From assembly GCF_013404595.1 (NCBI RefSeq), contig NZ_JABVAX010000001.1, positions 62,001-126,000 of the forward strand: a stretch of DNA of 64,000 nucleotides, read 5' to 3'. The stretch is from Jannaschia marina. Lineage in GTDB: Bacteria; Pseudomonadota; Alphaproteobacteria; Rhodobacterales; Rhodobacteraceae. Of the stretch, positions 52,547-61,684 are shown one piece after another. A model generated the notes under the pieces. The model was not told where the DNA came from. It did not search any database and saw only the letters and a program-made list of their open reading frames with translations. Both the position numbers and the translations under genes were made by a program. Within the stretch, counting starts at the first letter, position 1, and the number at the start of each line of letters is the position of its first letter.

Positions 52547-55088
52547 TGACGATCCGCCCGGGCACGACGATCAGCTTTTTCGGGGCCGCTCCGTCGAGGA
52601 TCCGCTGCACCGCATCGTCGGCCAGGACCATGGCCTCGATCTCGGGCTTCGGCATGTCCTTCGGCACGGTGATCTCGGACCGCCGCTTGCCGTTGACCTG
52701 CACCGGCAGGGTGACGCTGTCGTCCTGGAGGAGCGCGGGGTCGGCCTTGGGCCAGGGCGCGCGGGCGACGAAACCCTCGCCGCCCATCAGCGCCCAGATC
52801 TCCTCGGCGAGGTGGGGCGTCATCGGGGCCATGAGTTGTGCCAGCGTGCGCATGGCGTCGCGCCGCGCATCGGCCCCGGCGTCCGATTTGTGGAGCGTGG
52901 CCGTGAACTCATAGAGCTTGGCGACGGACTTGTTGAAGGCGAAGCCCTCGATCCCCTCGGTCACCTCGTGGATGGCGCGGGCTGCGGCCTTCGCCAGATC
53001 GGCATCGGCCGCGTTCGGCGCGCGGTCGGCGCGGGCGATGTCGGTGGCGAGGCGGTGCACGCGGCGCAGGTGCTTGTGCGTGGCCTCGGCCCCGGCGGCC
53101 GTCCACTCGACGTCGCGCTCGGGCGGGCTGTCCGAGAGGACGAACCAGCGGGCCGTGTCGGCCCCGTAGCTCGCGATGATGTCCATCGGGTCGACGACGT
53201 TCTTCTTGGACTTGGACATCTTGGCCGAGGGGATGATCTCGAAGGTCTCGCCAGTGGCCTTGACCGTCTTCGTGTCGAGGTCGACCTCCTCGGGCAGGTG
53301 ATAGACCGGGCGACCCTTGGCGTCGCGGGTCTGGTAGATCGCGTGCGTGACCATCCCCTGCGTGAAGAGCGCGTTGAACGGCTCCTCCGTGCCCTGCGGC
53401 AGGTGGCCTGTCCGGCCCATCGCGCGGGCGAAGAACCGGCTGTAGAGGAGATGCAGGATCGCGTGTTCGACACCGCCGATATACTGGTCCACGTTCATCC
53501 AGTAGTCGGCCTCGTCGTGGTCGGTCGGCGTTTCGGCGCGCGGGGCGGTGAAGCGGGCGAAGTACCAGGAGCTGTCGACGAAGGTGTCCATCGTGTCGGT
53601 CTCGCGCCGGGCGGGCTTGCCGCAGGCCGGGCAGGCCACGTCGCGCCAGGTCGGGTGGCGGTCGAGCGGGTTGCCGGGCACGTCGAAGGTGACGTCGTCG
53701 GGCAGGCGGACCGGCAGGTTCTCCTTCCTCTCGGGCACGACACCGCAATCGTCGCAATGCACGACGGGGATCGGGCAGCCCCAGTAGCGCTGGCGCGACA
53801 GGCCCCAGTCGCGCAGGCGGTACTGCACCCGGCCCGTGCCGATGCCCTCGGCCTCGGCCCAGTCGATGGTGGCGTCGATGGCATGCTGACCGGTGGCGAC
53901 GTCGAGGTCGAGCGGATGGTTCAGCCAGCGCACCGCTTCGGTCTTCGGCGGCACGAAGGCCACGTCCCCGACGGGGTGGCCGTCGCTCACGGCGACGAAG
54001 GTATCGGTGACCGGCAGGTCGTACTTGCGCGCGAAATCGAGGTCGCGCTGATCGTGGGCCGGACAGCCGAAGATAGCCCCCGTGCCGTAATCCATCAGCA
54101 CGAAATTGGCGACCCAGACGGGGAGCGTACCACCGAGCGGATTGTCGACGGTCAGGCCCGTGTCGAAGCCGCGTTTCTCGGCCTTCTCAAGGGCTTCTTC
54201 GGTCGTTCCGCCCTTGCGGACATCCACCGCGAAGGCGGCGAGATCGGGGTCATCGGCGGCCAGCGCCCTGGCCAGCGGATGCTCCGGTGCGATGGCGATG
54301 AAGCTCGCCCCGCGCAGGGTATCGGGGCGGGTGGTGTAGACTTCGATCCCGTCGGTCCCGTGGGTCGGCGCGCTGAGCGGGAAGGTCATCTGCAGACCGC
54401 GCGACCGCCCGATCCAGTTCTCCTGCATCAGGCGCACCTTGTCGGGCCATTTGTCGAGCGTCTCGAGCCCGGCCAGCAGGTCTTCGGCCATGTCGGAGAT
54501 GGCGAAGGCCCATTGCGTCAGCTCCTTGCGCTCCACCTCCGCGCCGGAGCGCCAGCCCTTGCCGTCGATCACCTGCTCGTTGGCGAGCACGGTCATGTCG
54601 ACCGGATCCCAGTTGACGATCGCCGGCTTGCGATAGACGAGGCCCGCTTCCAGCATGTCGAGGAACAGCGCCTGCTGCTGGCCGTAGTATTCCGGATCGC
54701 AGGTCGCGAACTCGCGGCTCCAGTCGATCGAGAGGCCGAGCGGTTTCATCTGCCCGCGCATCACGGCGATGTTGTCGTAGGTCCAGTCCTTCGGATGGCC
54801 GCCAAAGGCCATGGCCGCGTTCTCGGCCGGCATCCCGAAGGCGTCCCAGCCCATCGGATGCAAGACGTTGAACCCGCAGGACGATTTGTAGCGCGCGATG
54901 ACGTCGCCCATGGTATAATTGCGCACATGGCCGATGTGGATGCGCCCAGACGGATAGGGGAACATCTCCAGCACGTAGTACTTCGGGGCCTCGGAACGGT
55001 CCGCGCGGAAAAGCTCCGCCTCGTCCCAGGCGGCCTGCCATTTGGCCTCGATCGCGGTGGTGTCGTATGCAGCGGGGGCGTCGGTCAT
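52533..55088 (-). CDS. leuS: Leucyl-tRNA synthetase
   Basis: This 851-aa class I synthetase charges tRNA-Leu. The HIGH motif is in [15 protein letters not shown] (about residue 50), and the KMSKS motif in [16 protein letters not shown]. The editing CP1 domain includes [20 protein letters not shown], and the zinc-binding region has [14 protein letters not shown] and [31 protein letters not shown] is another LeuRS signature. The C-terminal anticodon and extension domains end at [12 protein letters not shown]. Length matches bacterial LeuRS. A short gap of 84 bp with no gene separates it from the upstream DUF3576 gene. Confidence 0.97.
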   Translation of the reverse strand: MTDAPAAYDTTAIEAKWQAAWDEAELFRADRSEAPKYYVLEMFPYPSGRIHIGHVRNYTMGDVIARYKSSCGFNVLHPMGWDAFGMPAENAAMAFGGHPKDWTYDNIAVMRGQMKPLGLSIDWSREFATCDPEYYGQQQALFLDMLEAGLVYRKPAIVNWDPVDMTVLANEQVIDGKGWRSGAEVERKELTQWAFAISDMAEDLLAGLETLDKWPDKVRLMQENWIGRSRGLQMTFPLSAPTHGTDGIEVYTTRPDTLRGASFIAIAPEHPLARALAADDPDLAAFAVDVRKGGTTEEALEKAEKRGFDTGLTVDNPLGGTLPVWVANFVLMDYGTGAIFGCPAHDQRDLDFARKYDLPVTDTFVAVSDGHPVGDVAFVPPKTEAVRWLNHPLDLDVATGQHAIDATIDWAEAEGIGTGRVQYRLRDWGLSRQRYWGCPIPVVHCDDCGVVPERKENLPVRLPDDVTFDVPGNPLDRHPTWRDVACPACGKPARRETDTMDTFVDSSWYFARFTAPRAETPTDHDEADYWMNVDQYIGGVEHAILHLLYSRFFARAMGRTGHLPQGTEEPFNALFTQGMVTHAIYQTRDAKGRPVYHLPEEVDLDTKTVKATGETFEIIPSAKMSKSKKNVVDPMDIIASYGADTARWFVLSDSPPERDVEWTAAGAEATHKHLRRVHRLATDIARADRAPNAADADLAKAAARAIHEVTEGIEGFAFNKSVAKLYEFTATLHKSDAGADARRDAMRTLAQLMAPMTPHLAEEIWALMGGEGFVARAPWPKADPALLQDDSVTLPVQVNGKRRSEITVPKDMPKPEIEAMVLADDAVQRILDGAAPKKLIVVPGRIVNVVA

Positions 55089-55172
55089 CGGGGGTCCTTC
55101 GGGTCCGCCCCGGTCGGCCCACAGGTGCCGGAGCGTCTTAACGTATCGGTCGGCGGGGCACGGCGGCCCCCG

Positions 55173-55685
55173 TCAAAGGCCGCTGTCGCGGACGCGCAGC
55201 TGCCGCGCGCGGGTGAGGATCGCGTCCTCGATGGCGCGCTGGGTCTCGCGGCTGACCGCCCCGCCCCGGGTGCGCAGCGCCACGTTGAGGCTGCGCGCGT
55301 CGAGTGCCGGATCCTGGATGAGGACGGTCGCCTGATAGGCGCGGCCGCCGCCCGGAGGCGTGCCGTAACCGAACTGGATCACACCCGAGAAGGGGTCGGC
55401 GTTCTGCACGGGCAGGAAGCTCAAAACGTCGAGCGACGCCGCCCAGAGATAGCGGTTCACCTCCAGCGTGACGTTCGGGTCGTCGGCATTGGAGAAGAGA
55501 TCGAAGAGCGAGGATTGGCGCGAGTTGGCCCTCTGCGCGCGCGCGATCGTGCGGGGGTTCTCCTGCGCGGCGATCCGTTCGTCGCGGGTCTGGCCGAAGA
55601 GCGTACCGTCACCGCCCCCGCAGCCCGCCACGAAGGCCACCGCGGCCAGTGCGGTGATCCCGCGCACCATCGTCTTGCTGCCCAT
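55173..55685 (-). CDS. DUF3576 lipoprotein
   Basis: This 170-aa protein starts at ATG 55685 (MGSKTMVRGITALAAVAFVA) with AGGGGA before it. The lipobox is VAGC (Cys22), followed by GGGDG. The mature part contains NADDPNVTLEVNRYLWAASL, DVLSFLPVQNADPFSGVIQF and YQATVLIQDPALDARSLNVA, all typical of DUF3576, a family confined largely to alphaproteobacteria and found upstream of leuS. A C-terminal helix (RETQRAIEDAILTRARQLRV) ends it. The function is unknown; periplasmic or outer-membrane location is expected. A 15-bp inverted repeat lies in its upstream region. Confidence 0.87.
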   Translation of the reverse strand: MGSKTMVRGITALAAVAFVAGCGGGDGTLFGQTRDERIAAQENPRTIARAQRANSRQSSLFDLFSNADDPNVTLEVNRYLWAASLDVLSFLPVQNADPFSGVIQFGYGTPPGGGRAYQATVLIQDPALDARSLNVALRTRGGAVSRETQRAIEDAILTRARQLRVRDSGL

Positions 55686-55965
55686 CTCGCGTCCCCTGCG
55701 TGCCTTGTTCGCGTGCCTGAGCCCTCCTAACCCATTCGCGGGCGCGCGAACAAGGTGCCGCGGGGCATACGGGTCACACCGCCCGGCAGAGTGAGGCACG
55801 ATCGGGGCAGCCGTGGCAGCACTGTGGCACGAAAGCACCATGGATCAGGCGAAAACCGGGGCGTCTCGCGGGGCTTTCTTGCGGGGGAGGCATCGATAGT
55901 TGAAACGACAACCACGCCCAACGCGATTCCCGTGGTGGGGACGATCTGAAACACGAGGGAAAACT
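55686..55965. promoter_or_regulatory. Divergent region between DUF3576 and porin genes
   Basis: This 280-bp region carries the inverted repeat at 55703-55755 and must hold the porin promoter on the plus strand. The stretch around 55840-55965 is less GC-rich and contains the porin ribosome-binding site GAGGGA at 55955. Exact promoter boxes were not recognised. Confidence 0.4.
55703..55755. repeat. Long inverted repeat upstream of the DUF3576 gene
   Basis: CCTTGTTCGCGTGCC (55703-55717) pairs with GGCGCGCGAACAAGG (55741-55755), 15 bp with a single T-G pair, around a 23-nt loop. It lies 18 bp ahead of the DUF3576 start on the minus strand and about 210 bp ahead of the porin on the plus strand. 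No T-run follows on either side, so it is more likely an operator or a leader structure than a terminator. Confidence 0.65.
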
Positions 55966-57048
55966 ATGAAAAACGTTCTCTTCGCCTCGACCGCCCTGGT
56001 CGCCTTCGCCGGCGCCGCGCAGGCCGAGATCACGCTCACCGGCTTCGCCGAAATGGGTATCTTCGACGCCGAGCGTCTGGGCGACGGCACCGGCACGCCG
56101 GGCACCGTGAGCGCGGGCCAGGGCGTCAGCGACGATGGCGGCACCAGCTTCTTCACCGACATCGACGTGACCTTCACCATGTCGGGCGAGACCGACGGTG
56201 GCCTGACCTTCGGTGCGACGGTCGACCTCGACGAGTCGAACGACAACGACGCGTTCTCCGCGAGCAGCCAGGGTGGCGAAACCATCTTCCTGTCGGGTGC
56301 CTTCGGCACGCTGACCATGGGTGACACCGACGGTGCGCTCGACTGGGCCCTGACCGAGGTTGCCTTCAACTCCGGTTCGCTCAACGACGACGAGACGATC
56401 CACGCCGGTTACAACGGCAACTCGGGTCTCGACGGTCTGTTCGACGGTCAGGTCCTGCGCTACGACTACTCCTTCGGCGACTTCGGCGTGGCCCTCTCGG
56501 CCGAACTCGACGACGACAATGGCGATGGAAACGACGACGTCCTCGGCATCGGTTTCAAGTACGACCTCGACCTCGGTGGCACCACGGTCGGCCTCGGCCT
56601 CGGTTACCAGGCTGCCGAAGTGGATGACGTCGACGTCGACGCGCTCGGCTTCTCGGCCAACGCGACCTTCGGCGGCGGCTTCTCGGCCGGTCTCTCCTAC
56701 GTGACCTACGAGAACCACATTCCGAACGCGATCGCCGACGGTGACTTCACCGCTGCTTTCGACGGTGGTGACGGTGGTCGGATCGTGACCGACGGCGAGG
56801 ACACCGATCACATCGGCGTCGGCATCGGCTACACCTCGGGTGCCATCTCGGCCAGCCTGAACTACGGTCAGTACGACATCGAAGATGTGGGTGATGTGGA
56901 AGGCTTCGGCCTGACGGTCGGCTATGACCTCGGCGGCGGTGCCATCGTCCAGTTCGGCTACGGCCGCTCGGACTACAGCGACGTCGACGATTTCGCTGGC
57001 GACGATACCCTCGACACCGTTTCGCTCGGTGTTCGTATGAACTTCTGA
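55966..57048 (+). CDS. Outer-membrane porin (Rhodobacter type)
   Basis: This 360-aa protein starts at ATG 55966 (MKNVLFASTALVAFAGAAQA, signal peptide cleaved before EITLTGFAEMG). The mature part is strongly acidic and Gly-rich, with alternating beta strands typical of a 16-strand general porin, e.g. GDFGVALSAELDDDNGDGND and GLGLGYQAAEVDDVDVDALG. It ends in the terminal Phe (VRMNF) needed for BAM assembly. The gene is monocistronic, with a good Shine-Dalgarno (GAGGGA) and a strong terminator just after the stop, as expected of an abundant protein. C- and G-ending codons are used heavily. Confidence 0.93.
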   Translation: MKNVLFASTALVAFAGAAQAEITLTGFAEMGIFDAERLGDGTGTPGTVSAGQGVSDDGGTSFFTDIDVTFTMSGETDGGLTFGATVDLDESNDNDAFSASSQGGETIFLSGAFGTLTMGDTDGALDWALTEVAFNSGSLNDDETIHAGYNGNSGLDGLFDGQVLRYDYSFGDFGVALSAELDDDNGDGNDDVLGIGFKYDLDLGGTTVGLGLGYQAAEVDDVDVDALGFSANATFGGGFSAGLSYVTYENHIPNAIADGDFTAAFDGGDGGRIVTDGEDTDHIGVGIGYTSGAISASLNYGQYDIEDVGDVEGFGLTVGYDLGGGAIVQFGYGRSDYSDVDDFAGDDTLDTVSLGVRMNF

Positions 57049-57071
57049 TCCGACCGGATCGAATTTCGAGG

Positions 57072-57104
57072 AAAGAGCGGGCCTTGTGCCCGCTCTTTTC
57101 TTTT
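57072..57104 (+). terminator. Intrinsic terminator of the porin gene
   Basis: A perfect 11-bp stem AAAGAGCGGGC / GCCCGCTCTTT with loop CTTGT, followed by TCTTTT. It begins 23 bp after the porin stop. This is the clearest rho-independent terminator in the window. Confidence 0.9.
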
Positions 57105-57140
57105 GGGCAGATGGGGCGCGCAGCCAGCCCGGAGGCCGAC

Positions 57141-57794
57141 ATGTCCCTGCCCGAGATCACCGCCCGTATCGACGCCGCCTGCGACCGCGCCGGCCGCTCA
57201 CCGGCCGAGGTCGCGCTCATCGCCGTCTCCAAGGTGCAGCCCGATGCACGGGTGGAGGCCGTGCTCGACGCCGGCCACCGCGTCTTCGGCGAGAACCGCG
57301 TTCAGGAAGCGCAGGGCAAGTGGCCCGCCTGGAAAGAGCGCTACGACGGCGTGGAACTGCATCTGCTCGGACCCCTGCAGTCGAACAAGGCGCGCCCCGC
57401 GATGGAGCTCTTCGACGCGATCCACTCGGTCGACCGGCTGAAGCTGGCCCGCCGCATGGCCGACATGGCGCAGGAGCTTGGGCGTTGTCCCGACCTCTTC
57501 CTGCAGATCAATACCGGGGAGGAGGGCCAGAAGGCCGGCGTCGCCCCGGCGGAGGCGGATGACTTCATCCACGAGGTCCGTGCGCTCGACCTGCCGGTGA
57601 AGGGCCTGATGTGCATCCCTCCCGTCGAGGAGACACCGTCGCTCCATTTCGCACTCCTGGCCAAGATCGCTGCGCGCAACGGGCTGTCGGGCCTGTCGAT
57701 GGGCATGTCCGCCGATTTCGAAGAGGCCATCGCCCTTGGCGCGACGCACGTGCGCGTGGGCTCGGCCATCTTCGGGGAGCGCGTGACCGGTTAG
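57141..57794 (+). CDS. YggS-family PLP homeostasis protein
   Basis: This 217-aa PLP-binding protein starts at ATG 57141 with GGAGG five bases upstream. The PLP lysine is in LIAVSKVQPDARVEAV, and GENRVQEAQGKWP, ELHLLGPLQSNKAR, HSVDRLKLARRM, FLQINTGEEGQKAGV and GLSMGMSADFEEAIALGATHVRVG are the YggS/PROSC signatures, shown here in part as GLSMGMSADFEEAI. It is thought to buffer pyridoxal phosphate in the cytoplasm. It follows the porin terminator, so it has its own promoter. It converges on the L,D-transpeptidase-like gene with overlapping stops. Confidence 0.92.
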   Translation: MSLPEITARIDAACDRAGRSPAEVALIAVSKVQPDARVEAVLDAGHRVFGENRVQEAQGKWPAWKERYDGVELHLLGPLQSNKARPAMELFDAIHSVDRLKLARRMADMAQELGRCPDLFLQINTGEEGQKAGVAPAEADDFIHEVRALDLPVKGLMCIPPVEETPSLHFALLAKIAARNGLSGLSMGMSADFEEAIALGATHVRVGSAIFGERVTG

Positions 57795-58294
57795 GCGCGC
57801 ACGATGAGCCGCGTCTCGTATGTGATGCGACGCGCGATCCAGCGCAGGTCGGCGGGATCGAAGGCGACGCACCCCTCGGTCGGATAGCCCGGTCGTCGCC
57901 AGCGGTGCAGGAAGATCGCCGAGCCGCGCCCGGACTCGGCCCGGGGCCAGTTCCAGTCGGTCAGGATGACGAGGTCATAGAGCGGGTCGGGCCGCCGCAG
58001 CGCCTCGTGCGAGGCCGTGAAGGGCGCGCGGACCATGAGGTTGTAGTCTTCGTGGCGCGGGTCGTCGCACCAGAGGTCGCCCGGCCCGATCGGCAGCGCC
58101 CAGTCGGTCGGTCGTGCCATGCGATCGGGGCGATAGAGCATTCCGACGATCCCGTGTGCCCCGGCGGGCGTGCCGCCGTCGCCTTCCCGCTTGTCCGCCA
58201 CGATCCCGCCGCGCCCGATGGTGCAGGGCAGGCACCGCCCGAGGAAGCGCAGGCCCGTGGGTGTCAGAACGAGGTCCGTCTTCTTCGCTTCCAC
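57791..58294 (-). CDS. L,D-transpeptidase (YkuD) family protein
   Basis: This 167-aa protein starts at GTG 58294, with GGGAG five bases upstream. The catalytic motif is HRWRRPGYPTEGCVAF, with the active Cys and an upstream His, matching the YkuD-type L,D-transpeptidases of the YnfA/ErfK-like short group. GTPAGAHGIVGMLYRPDRMA and WCDDPRHEDYN are also typical. There is no clear signal peptide, unlike periplasmic enzymes, so the location is uncertain. It could act in peptidoglycan cross-linking or a related carboxypeptidase reaction. Confidence 0.85.
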   Translation of the reverse strand: MEAKKTDLVLTPTGLRFLGRCLPCTIGRGGIVADKREGDGGTPAGAHGIVGMLYRPDRMARPTDWALPIGPGDLWCDDPRHEDYNLMVRAPFTASHEALRRPDPLYDLVILTDWNWPRAESGRGSAIFLHRWRRPGYPTEGCVAFDPADLRWIARRITYETRLIVRA

Positions 58295-58326
58295 AACTAC
58301 TCCCGCCGGAGGCCCGGACGGCGCTC

Positions 58327-59367
58327 CTATTCAAGGTGGCCCGATTTCGCGCGCTTCACGTCCAGGTAGGCCGCGTTCTCTGGGCCACGCCCGACGTGAA
58401 GCGGCACGCGCTCCGCCACGTCGATCCCCTGGCCGCGCATCATCGCGAGTTTGCGCGGATTGTTCGTCATCAGCCGGATCGAGCCCACGCCCATGCGCCG
58501 CAGCAATCCCGCGCCGAGGCGAAAGTCGCGCTCATCGTCCTCGAAGCCGAGGCGGTGATTGGCCTCGACGGTGTCGAAGCCCTGATCCTGCAGGTCGTAG
58601 GCGCGCATTTTGTTGGCAAGTCCGATGCCGCGCCCTTCCTGGTTGAGATAGAGCAGCACGCCGCCCCCGGCCGCCGACATCGCCTGCATCGCCGCATGGA
58701 GCTGAGGGCCGCAATCGCATTTGAGCGAACCGAGGACGTCACCGGTGAAGCAGGCGGAATGCAGCCGGGTCAGAACCGGGCGGGCGCGATCGACGAAGCC
58801 GATCTCGATCGCGTAGTGTTCCTCGGTGCCCTCGCGGAAGACCTGCACGCGGCTTTGCCGTTCCACGGCGAGGGGCACGCGGGCGGCCGAGATCGGCGCG
58901 AGAAGCGCGTAGCTGCCCCGAGGCGGTGCATCGGGCACGACGGTCAGCCCGGCAGGGGCATCGGCCAGCGTGCCCACGACGGCCGGCAGCAGATGCGCCG
59001 ATTTCGCCAGCGTCACGCCCCGCCGCCAGGGCGCGCAGTCGCCGCCGCGCAGCGTATCCATCGGCCCCTTCATCGGCGCGCGCAGATCGTCGGCAGGGTC
59101 GGCGACCGCCCGCAGCCAGTCGCAGCCGACGTCCGCCGGCACGACGATGCGCGCGACATCGCCGTCATAGGCGCGGACCTTGAGCGTCTCGGCGCGGCGG
59201 CCCGAGATCGTCAGCACGAGCGGGCCCAAGGCGCGCAGGGCGACCAGCCGCTCGGGCGAGAGCGTCTCGACCGAGGCCAGCACCGCACCGCCGATCGCGA
59301 CCGGCAGGCCGATGCGCAGGTCGGCGCAGGCCCGCAGCTGCAACTCGGAGGCGGTGGGAGAGAGCAT
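58327..59367 (-). CDS. ribA: GTP cyclohydrolase II
   Basis: This 346-aa enzyme begins riboflavin synthesis by opening GTP. The start is ATG 59367 (MLSPTASELQLRACADLRIG). The catalytic domain (about 165-340) has LTRLHSACFTGDVLGSLKCD with the zinc Cys set CxxxxxxxxxCxC, GGGVLLYLNQEGRGIGLANK (nucleotide/Arg region), and GVGSIRLMTNNPRKLAMM. The N-terminal about 150 residues are an extra domain resembling a degenerate DHBP-synthase-like fold, common in Rhodobacterales RibA. It is divergent from the response regulator gene with 166 bp between. Confidence 0.93.
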   Translation of the reverse strand: MLSPTASELQLRACADLRIGLPVAIGGAVLASVETLSPERLVALRALGPLVLTISGRRAETLKVRAYDGDVARIVVPADVGCDWLRAVADPADDLRAPMKGPMDTLRGGDCAPWRRGVTLAKSAHLLPAVVGTLADAPAGLTVVPDAPPRGSYALLAPISAARVPLAVERQSRVQVFREGTEEHYAIEIGFVDRARPVLTRLHSACFTGDVLGSLKCDCGPQLHAAMQAMSAAGGGVLLYLNQEGRGIGLANKMRAYDLQDQGFDTVEANHRLGFEDDERDFRLGAGLLRRMGVGSIRLMTNNPRKLAMMRGQGIDVAERVPLHVGRGPENAAYLDVKRAKSGHLE

Positions 59368-59533
59368 CGCGCGTGAGATCCTGTAACATTTTGCCCGGAG
59401 CGGGGCTCTGAACCCTGCACATATGAAACAATTGCCGTCTTGGCGACACGTCGGCGTGAGCAATCACGCACAGACTTTCCAGAAACCGCGTCTCTTGGCA
59501 CCAATACCACGACACATGAAAGGGGAGGCTCCG

Positions 59534-60220
59534 ATGGCCAATCTCAAGAAAATCCTGCTCGTGGACGACGACGACGATCTGCGCGATGCCCTGGCCGAGC
59601 AACTGGTGATGACCGAGGATTTCGACGTCTTCGAAGCCGATTCCGGCGCGACCGGCATGAGCCGCGCGAAGGAACAGCTCTATGACCTGATCGTCCTCGA
59701 CGTGGGCCTGCCCGATACCGACGGGCGCGAGCTCTGCCGCCTGATGCGCAAGCAGGGGGTGAAATGCCCGGTCGTCATGCTGACGGGTCACGACACGGAT
59801 GCGGACACGATCCTCGGGCTCGACGCGGGGGCGAACGACTACATCCCGAAGCCCTTCAAGTTCCCGGTTCTTCTGGCCCGGATCCGGGCGCAGCTTCGCA
59901 CGCACGAGCAGTCGGAGGACGCCGTCTTCACGCTCGGGCCCTACACCTTCAAGCCGGCGATGAAGCAGCTTCTGACGGAGGACGACAAGAAGATCCGTCT
60001 GACCGAGAAGGAGACGAACATCCTGAAGTTCCTCTACCGCGCGGGCGACGGCACGGTGGCGCGCGATGTGCTCCTGCACGAGGTCTGGGGCTATAACGCG
60101 GGCGTCACGACGCACACGCTGGAGACACACATCTACCGCCTGCGGCAGAAGATCGAACCCGATCCCTCTAACGCGCGTCTGCTCGTGACCGAGAGCGGCG
60201 GATATCGGCTGATGGCATGA
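59534..60220 (+). CDS. OmpR-family response regulator, possibly CenR
   Basis: This 228-aa transcription regulator starts at ATG 59534 with AGGGGAGG upstream. The receiver domain has the acidic pocket DDDDD (around residue 11), the phospho-Asp in LIVLDVGLPD (about 56) and the Lys in NDYIPKPFKFPVL. The winged-helix DNA-binding domain has LTEKETNILKFLYRAGDG and TLETHIYRLRQKIEPDPSNA, ending TESGGYRLMA. The pattern fits CenR, an essential envelope regulator of alphaproteobacteria, but CenR identity is my guess. No histidine kinase is adjacent. An unusual structured intergenic stretch follows. Confidence 0.85.
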   Translation: MANLKKILLVDDDDDLRDALAEQLVMTEDFDVFEADSGATGMSRAKEQLYDLIVLDVGLPDTDGRELCRLMRKQGVKCPVVMLTGHDTDADTILGLDAGANDYIPKPFKFPVLLARIRAQLRTHEQSEDAVFTLGPYTFKPAMKQLLTEDDKKIRLTEKETNILKFLYRAGDGTVARDVLLHEVWGYNAGVTTHTLETHIYRLRQKIEPDPSNARLLVTESGGYRLMA

Positions 60221-60269
60221 CGTCGGAGTGACTCGGGCGACACAGCCTCCGCTCATTCCGCGGCATGTG

Positions 60270-60392
60270 AAAAATTAACCTTAGGTAAACGTTTTCACCG
60301 TAGTAAGGTGATAGTGTACCGGCGCATCAGCGGATTTCTGATGCAACCTCCCTGTTGGACTCGGCCGGACCCTCGGGTTCGGCCTATTTTTT
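60270..60392 (+). ncRNA. Candidate structured RNA or leader with terminator
   Basis: After the response regulator, the 163-bp gap holds a CtrA-like half-site pair TTAA-N7-TAAAC (60275-60290, one mismatch), a flanking inverted repeat GTGAAAA/TTTTCAC (60267-60297), a hairpin GCATCAG/CTGATGC (60324-60344), an anti-Shine-Dalgarno-like CCTCCC (60347), and a GC-rich terminator at 60363-60392. This order resembles a small trans-acting RNA with its own promoter. It could equally be a 3' UTR. Confidence 0.35.
60363..60392 (+). terminator. Terminator after the response regulator / candidate sRNA
   Basis: Stem GGCCGGACC / GGTTCGGCC with one G-T pair and a CTCG loop, followed by TATTTTTT. It overlaps the 3' end of the convergent MFS gene (stop at 60384). 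Confidence 0.75.
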
Positions 60393-61634
60393 GTCCGACG
60401 CCGGCAGATGGATCGTGAAGGCTCCGATGACACCGGCGATCGCCAGCACGCTGGCCGCGGACCAATAGGGCAGGCGCAGCGCCGCCTCGCGCCCCACCGA
60501 CGGCTCGGCCCAGGCCACGAGAAGGCCACCGGCGAGCGCGCCGAGCGGCATCATCCCCCAACCGAAGAAGCGGTAGACGGAATTGACCCGACCGAGCAGG
60601 GGATCGGGGATCGCGCGTTGCCGGAAGCTGACGGTCACGACGTTCCAGAGCATCGCGCCGAGCGACTCGACAAACAGCGCGGCCCCCACCACCACGGGCG
60701 AGTCGGTTGCCGCGATCAGCGCGTAGCAACCCGAGAAGAGCACGAAGGCGAGCCAGAGGCTCGGCGTGCCGCCGATGCGGCGGGCGACGGCAGGTGCCAG
60801 GAGCCCTCCGATCACGCCGCCGACCGCGCCGCAGGTCAGCAGGAGGCCATGGCCCACCGCGCCGAGGCCCAGCACGTCCTGCGAGAAGAGCACGAGCATG
60901 GTGAGCGCGGCCATGGCGCAGGCGTTGATGACCCCGAGGATGATGGCCAGCCGCCAGATGACGACGTGCCGCCAGATCCAGGCGACACCCTCCATCAGTT
61001 CCACGCGGAAGCTGCGCCGCACGGGGGCGGCGCGCGCGGGTATCACCATCATCCAGACGAAGCCCGCGGCCAGCGCGAAGGTCAGCGCGTCGAAGCCGAA
61101 GGGCACCGGCAGGGCCAGTGCGATGAGGACACCCGCGAGCGGCGGGCCCACGAACTCGCCCATGATGCGCTCGACCGACCACATCTGGCCGTTCGCCGTC
61201 TCGAGGTCGGCGGGCTTCACCACTGCCGGCAGCACGGTCTGCGCCGCGTTGTCGCGCAAGACCTCCGCGCTCCCGAGGAGGAAGGCCACGGCACAGAGCC
61301 CCGCGATGGCAAGACCCGGCGCGGCCACCGGCGGCAGCGCGGCGAGAACCATGGCCACCACGCCTAGCGTCACCACCATGCGGAAGAGATCCGCCCGCAC
61401 CATCAGGCGGCGGCGGTCGATCCGGTCGGTCCAGACCCCGGCTGGCAAGCTGAACAGGAGCCACGGCAGGTAGCCCGCGACCGCCGTGAGCGAGATCAGG
61501 AACGGATCGCGGGTGATGAGCGTGGCGAGCCAGGGGAAGGCCAGCTTCGACACCCCGTCGCCGAGGTTGGAGACGCCCGAGGCCCCCATGAGCCAGCGAT
61601 AGTTCGCGTTTCTGCGGATCAGGTACAGCGACAT
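60384..61634 (-). CDS. MFS transporter, EntS-like
   Basis: This 416-aa inner-membrane transporter has about twelve hydrophobic helices. The N-terminal MSLYLIRRNANYRWLMGASG and GDGVSKLAFPWLATLITRDP match the MFS_3/EntS group of exporters. The intracellular loop motif is WTDRIDRRRLMVRAD; RDNAAQTVLPAVVKPADLET and LGVINACAMAALTMLVL are also typical. Some relatives export siderophores or drugs, but the substrate cannot be told. Start ATG 61634. The neighbouring DUF2461 gene is divergent with 50 bp between. Confidence 0.88.
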   Translation of the reverse strand: MSLYLIRRNANYRWLMGASGVSNLGDGVSKLAFPWLATLITRDPFLISLTAVAGYLPWLLFSLPAGVWTDRIDRRRLMVRADLFRMVVTLGVVAMVLAALPPVAAPGLAIAGLCAVAFLLGSAEVLRDNAAQTVLPAVVKPADLETANGQMWSVERIMGEFVGPPLAGVLIALALPVPFGFDALTFALAAGFVWMMVIPARAAPVRRSFRVELMEGVAWIWRHVVIWRLAIILGVINACAMAALTMLVLFSQDVLGLGAVGHGLLLTCGAVGGVIGGLLAPAVARRIGGTPSLWLAFVLFSGCYALIAATDSPVVVGAALFVESLGAMLWNVVTVSFRQRAIPDPLLGRVNSVYRFFGWGMMPLGALAGGLLVAWAEPSVGREAALRLPYWSAASVLAIAGVIGAFTIHLPASDKK

Positions 61635-61684
61635 GGGCGACCTCCTGCGCTAGCCTTCGAGTCACGCCAGCGGAAAGGCAAGCG

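Noticed and set aside
52401..55730. Plus-strand open frame of over 1100 codons opposite lptE, leuS and DUF3576
   Set aside because: Shadow of leuS; composition dominated by Gly, Arg, Val, Asp, and leuS motifs on the other strand are unambiguous.
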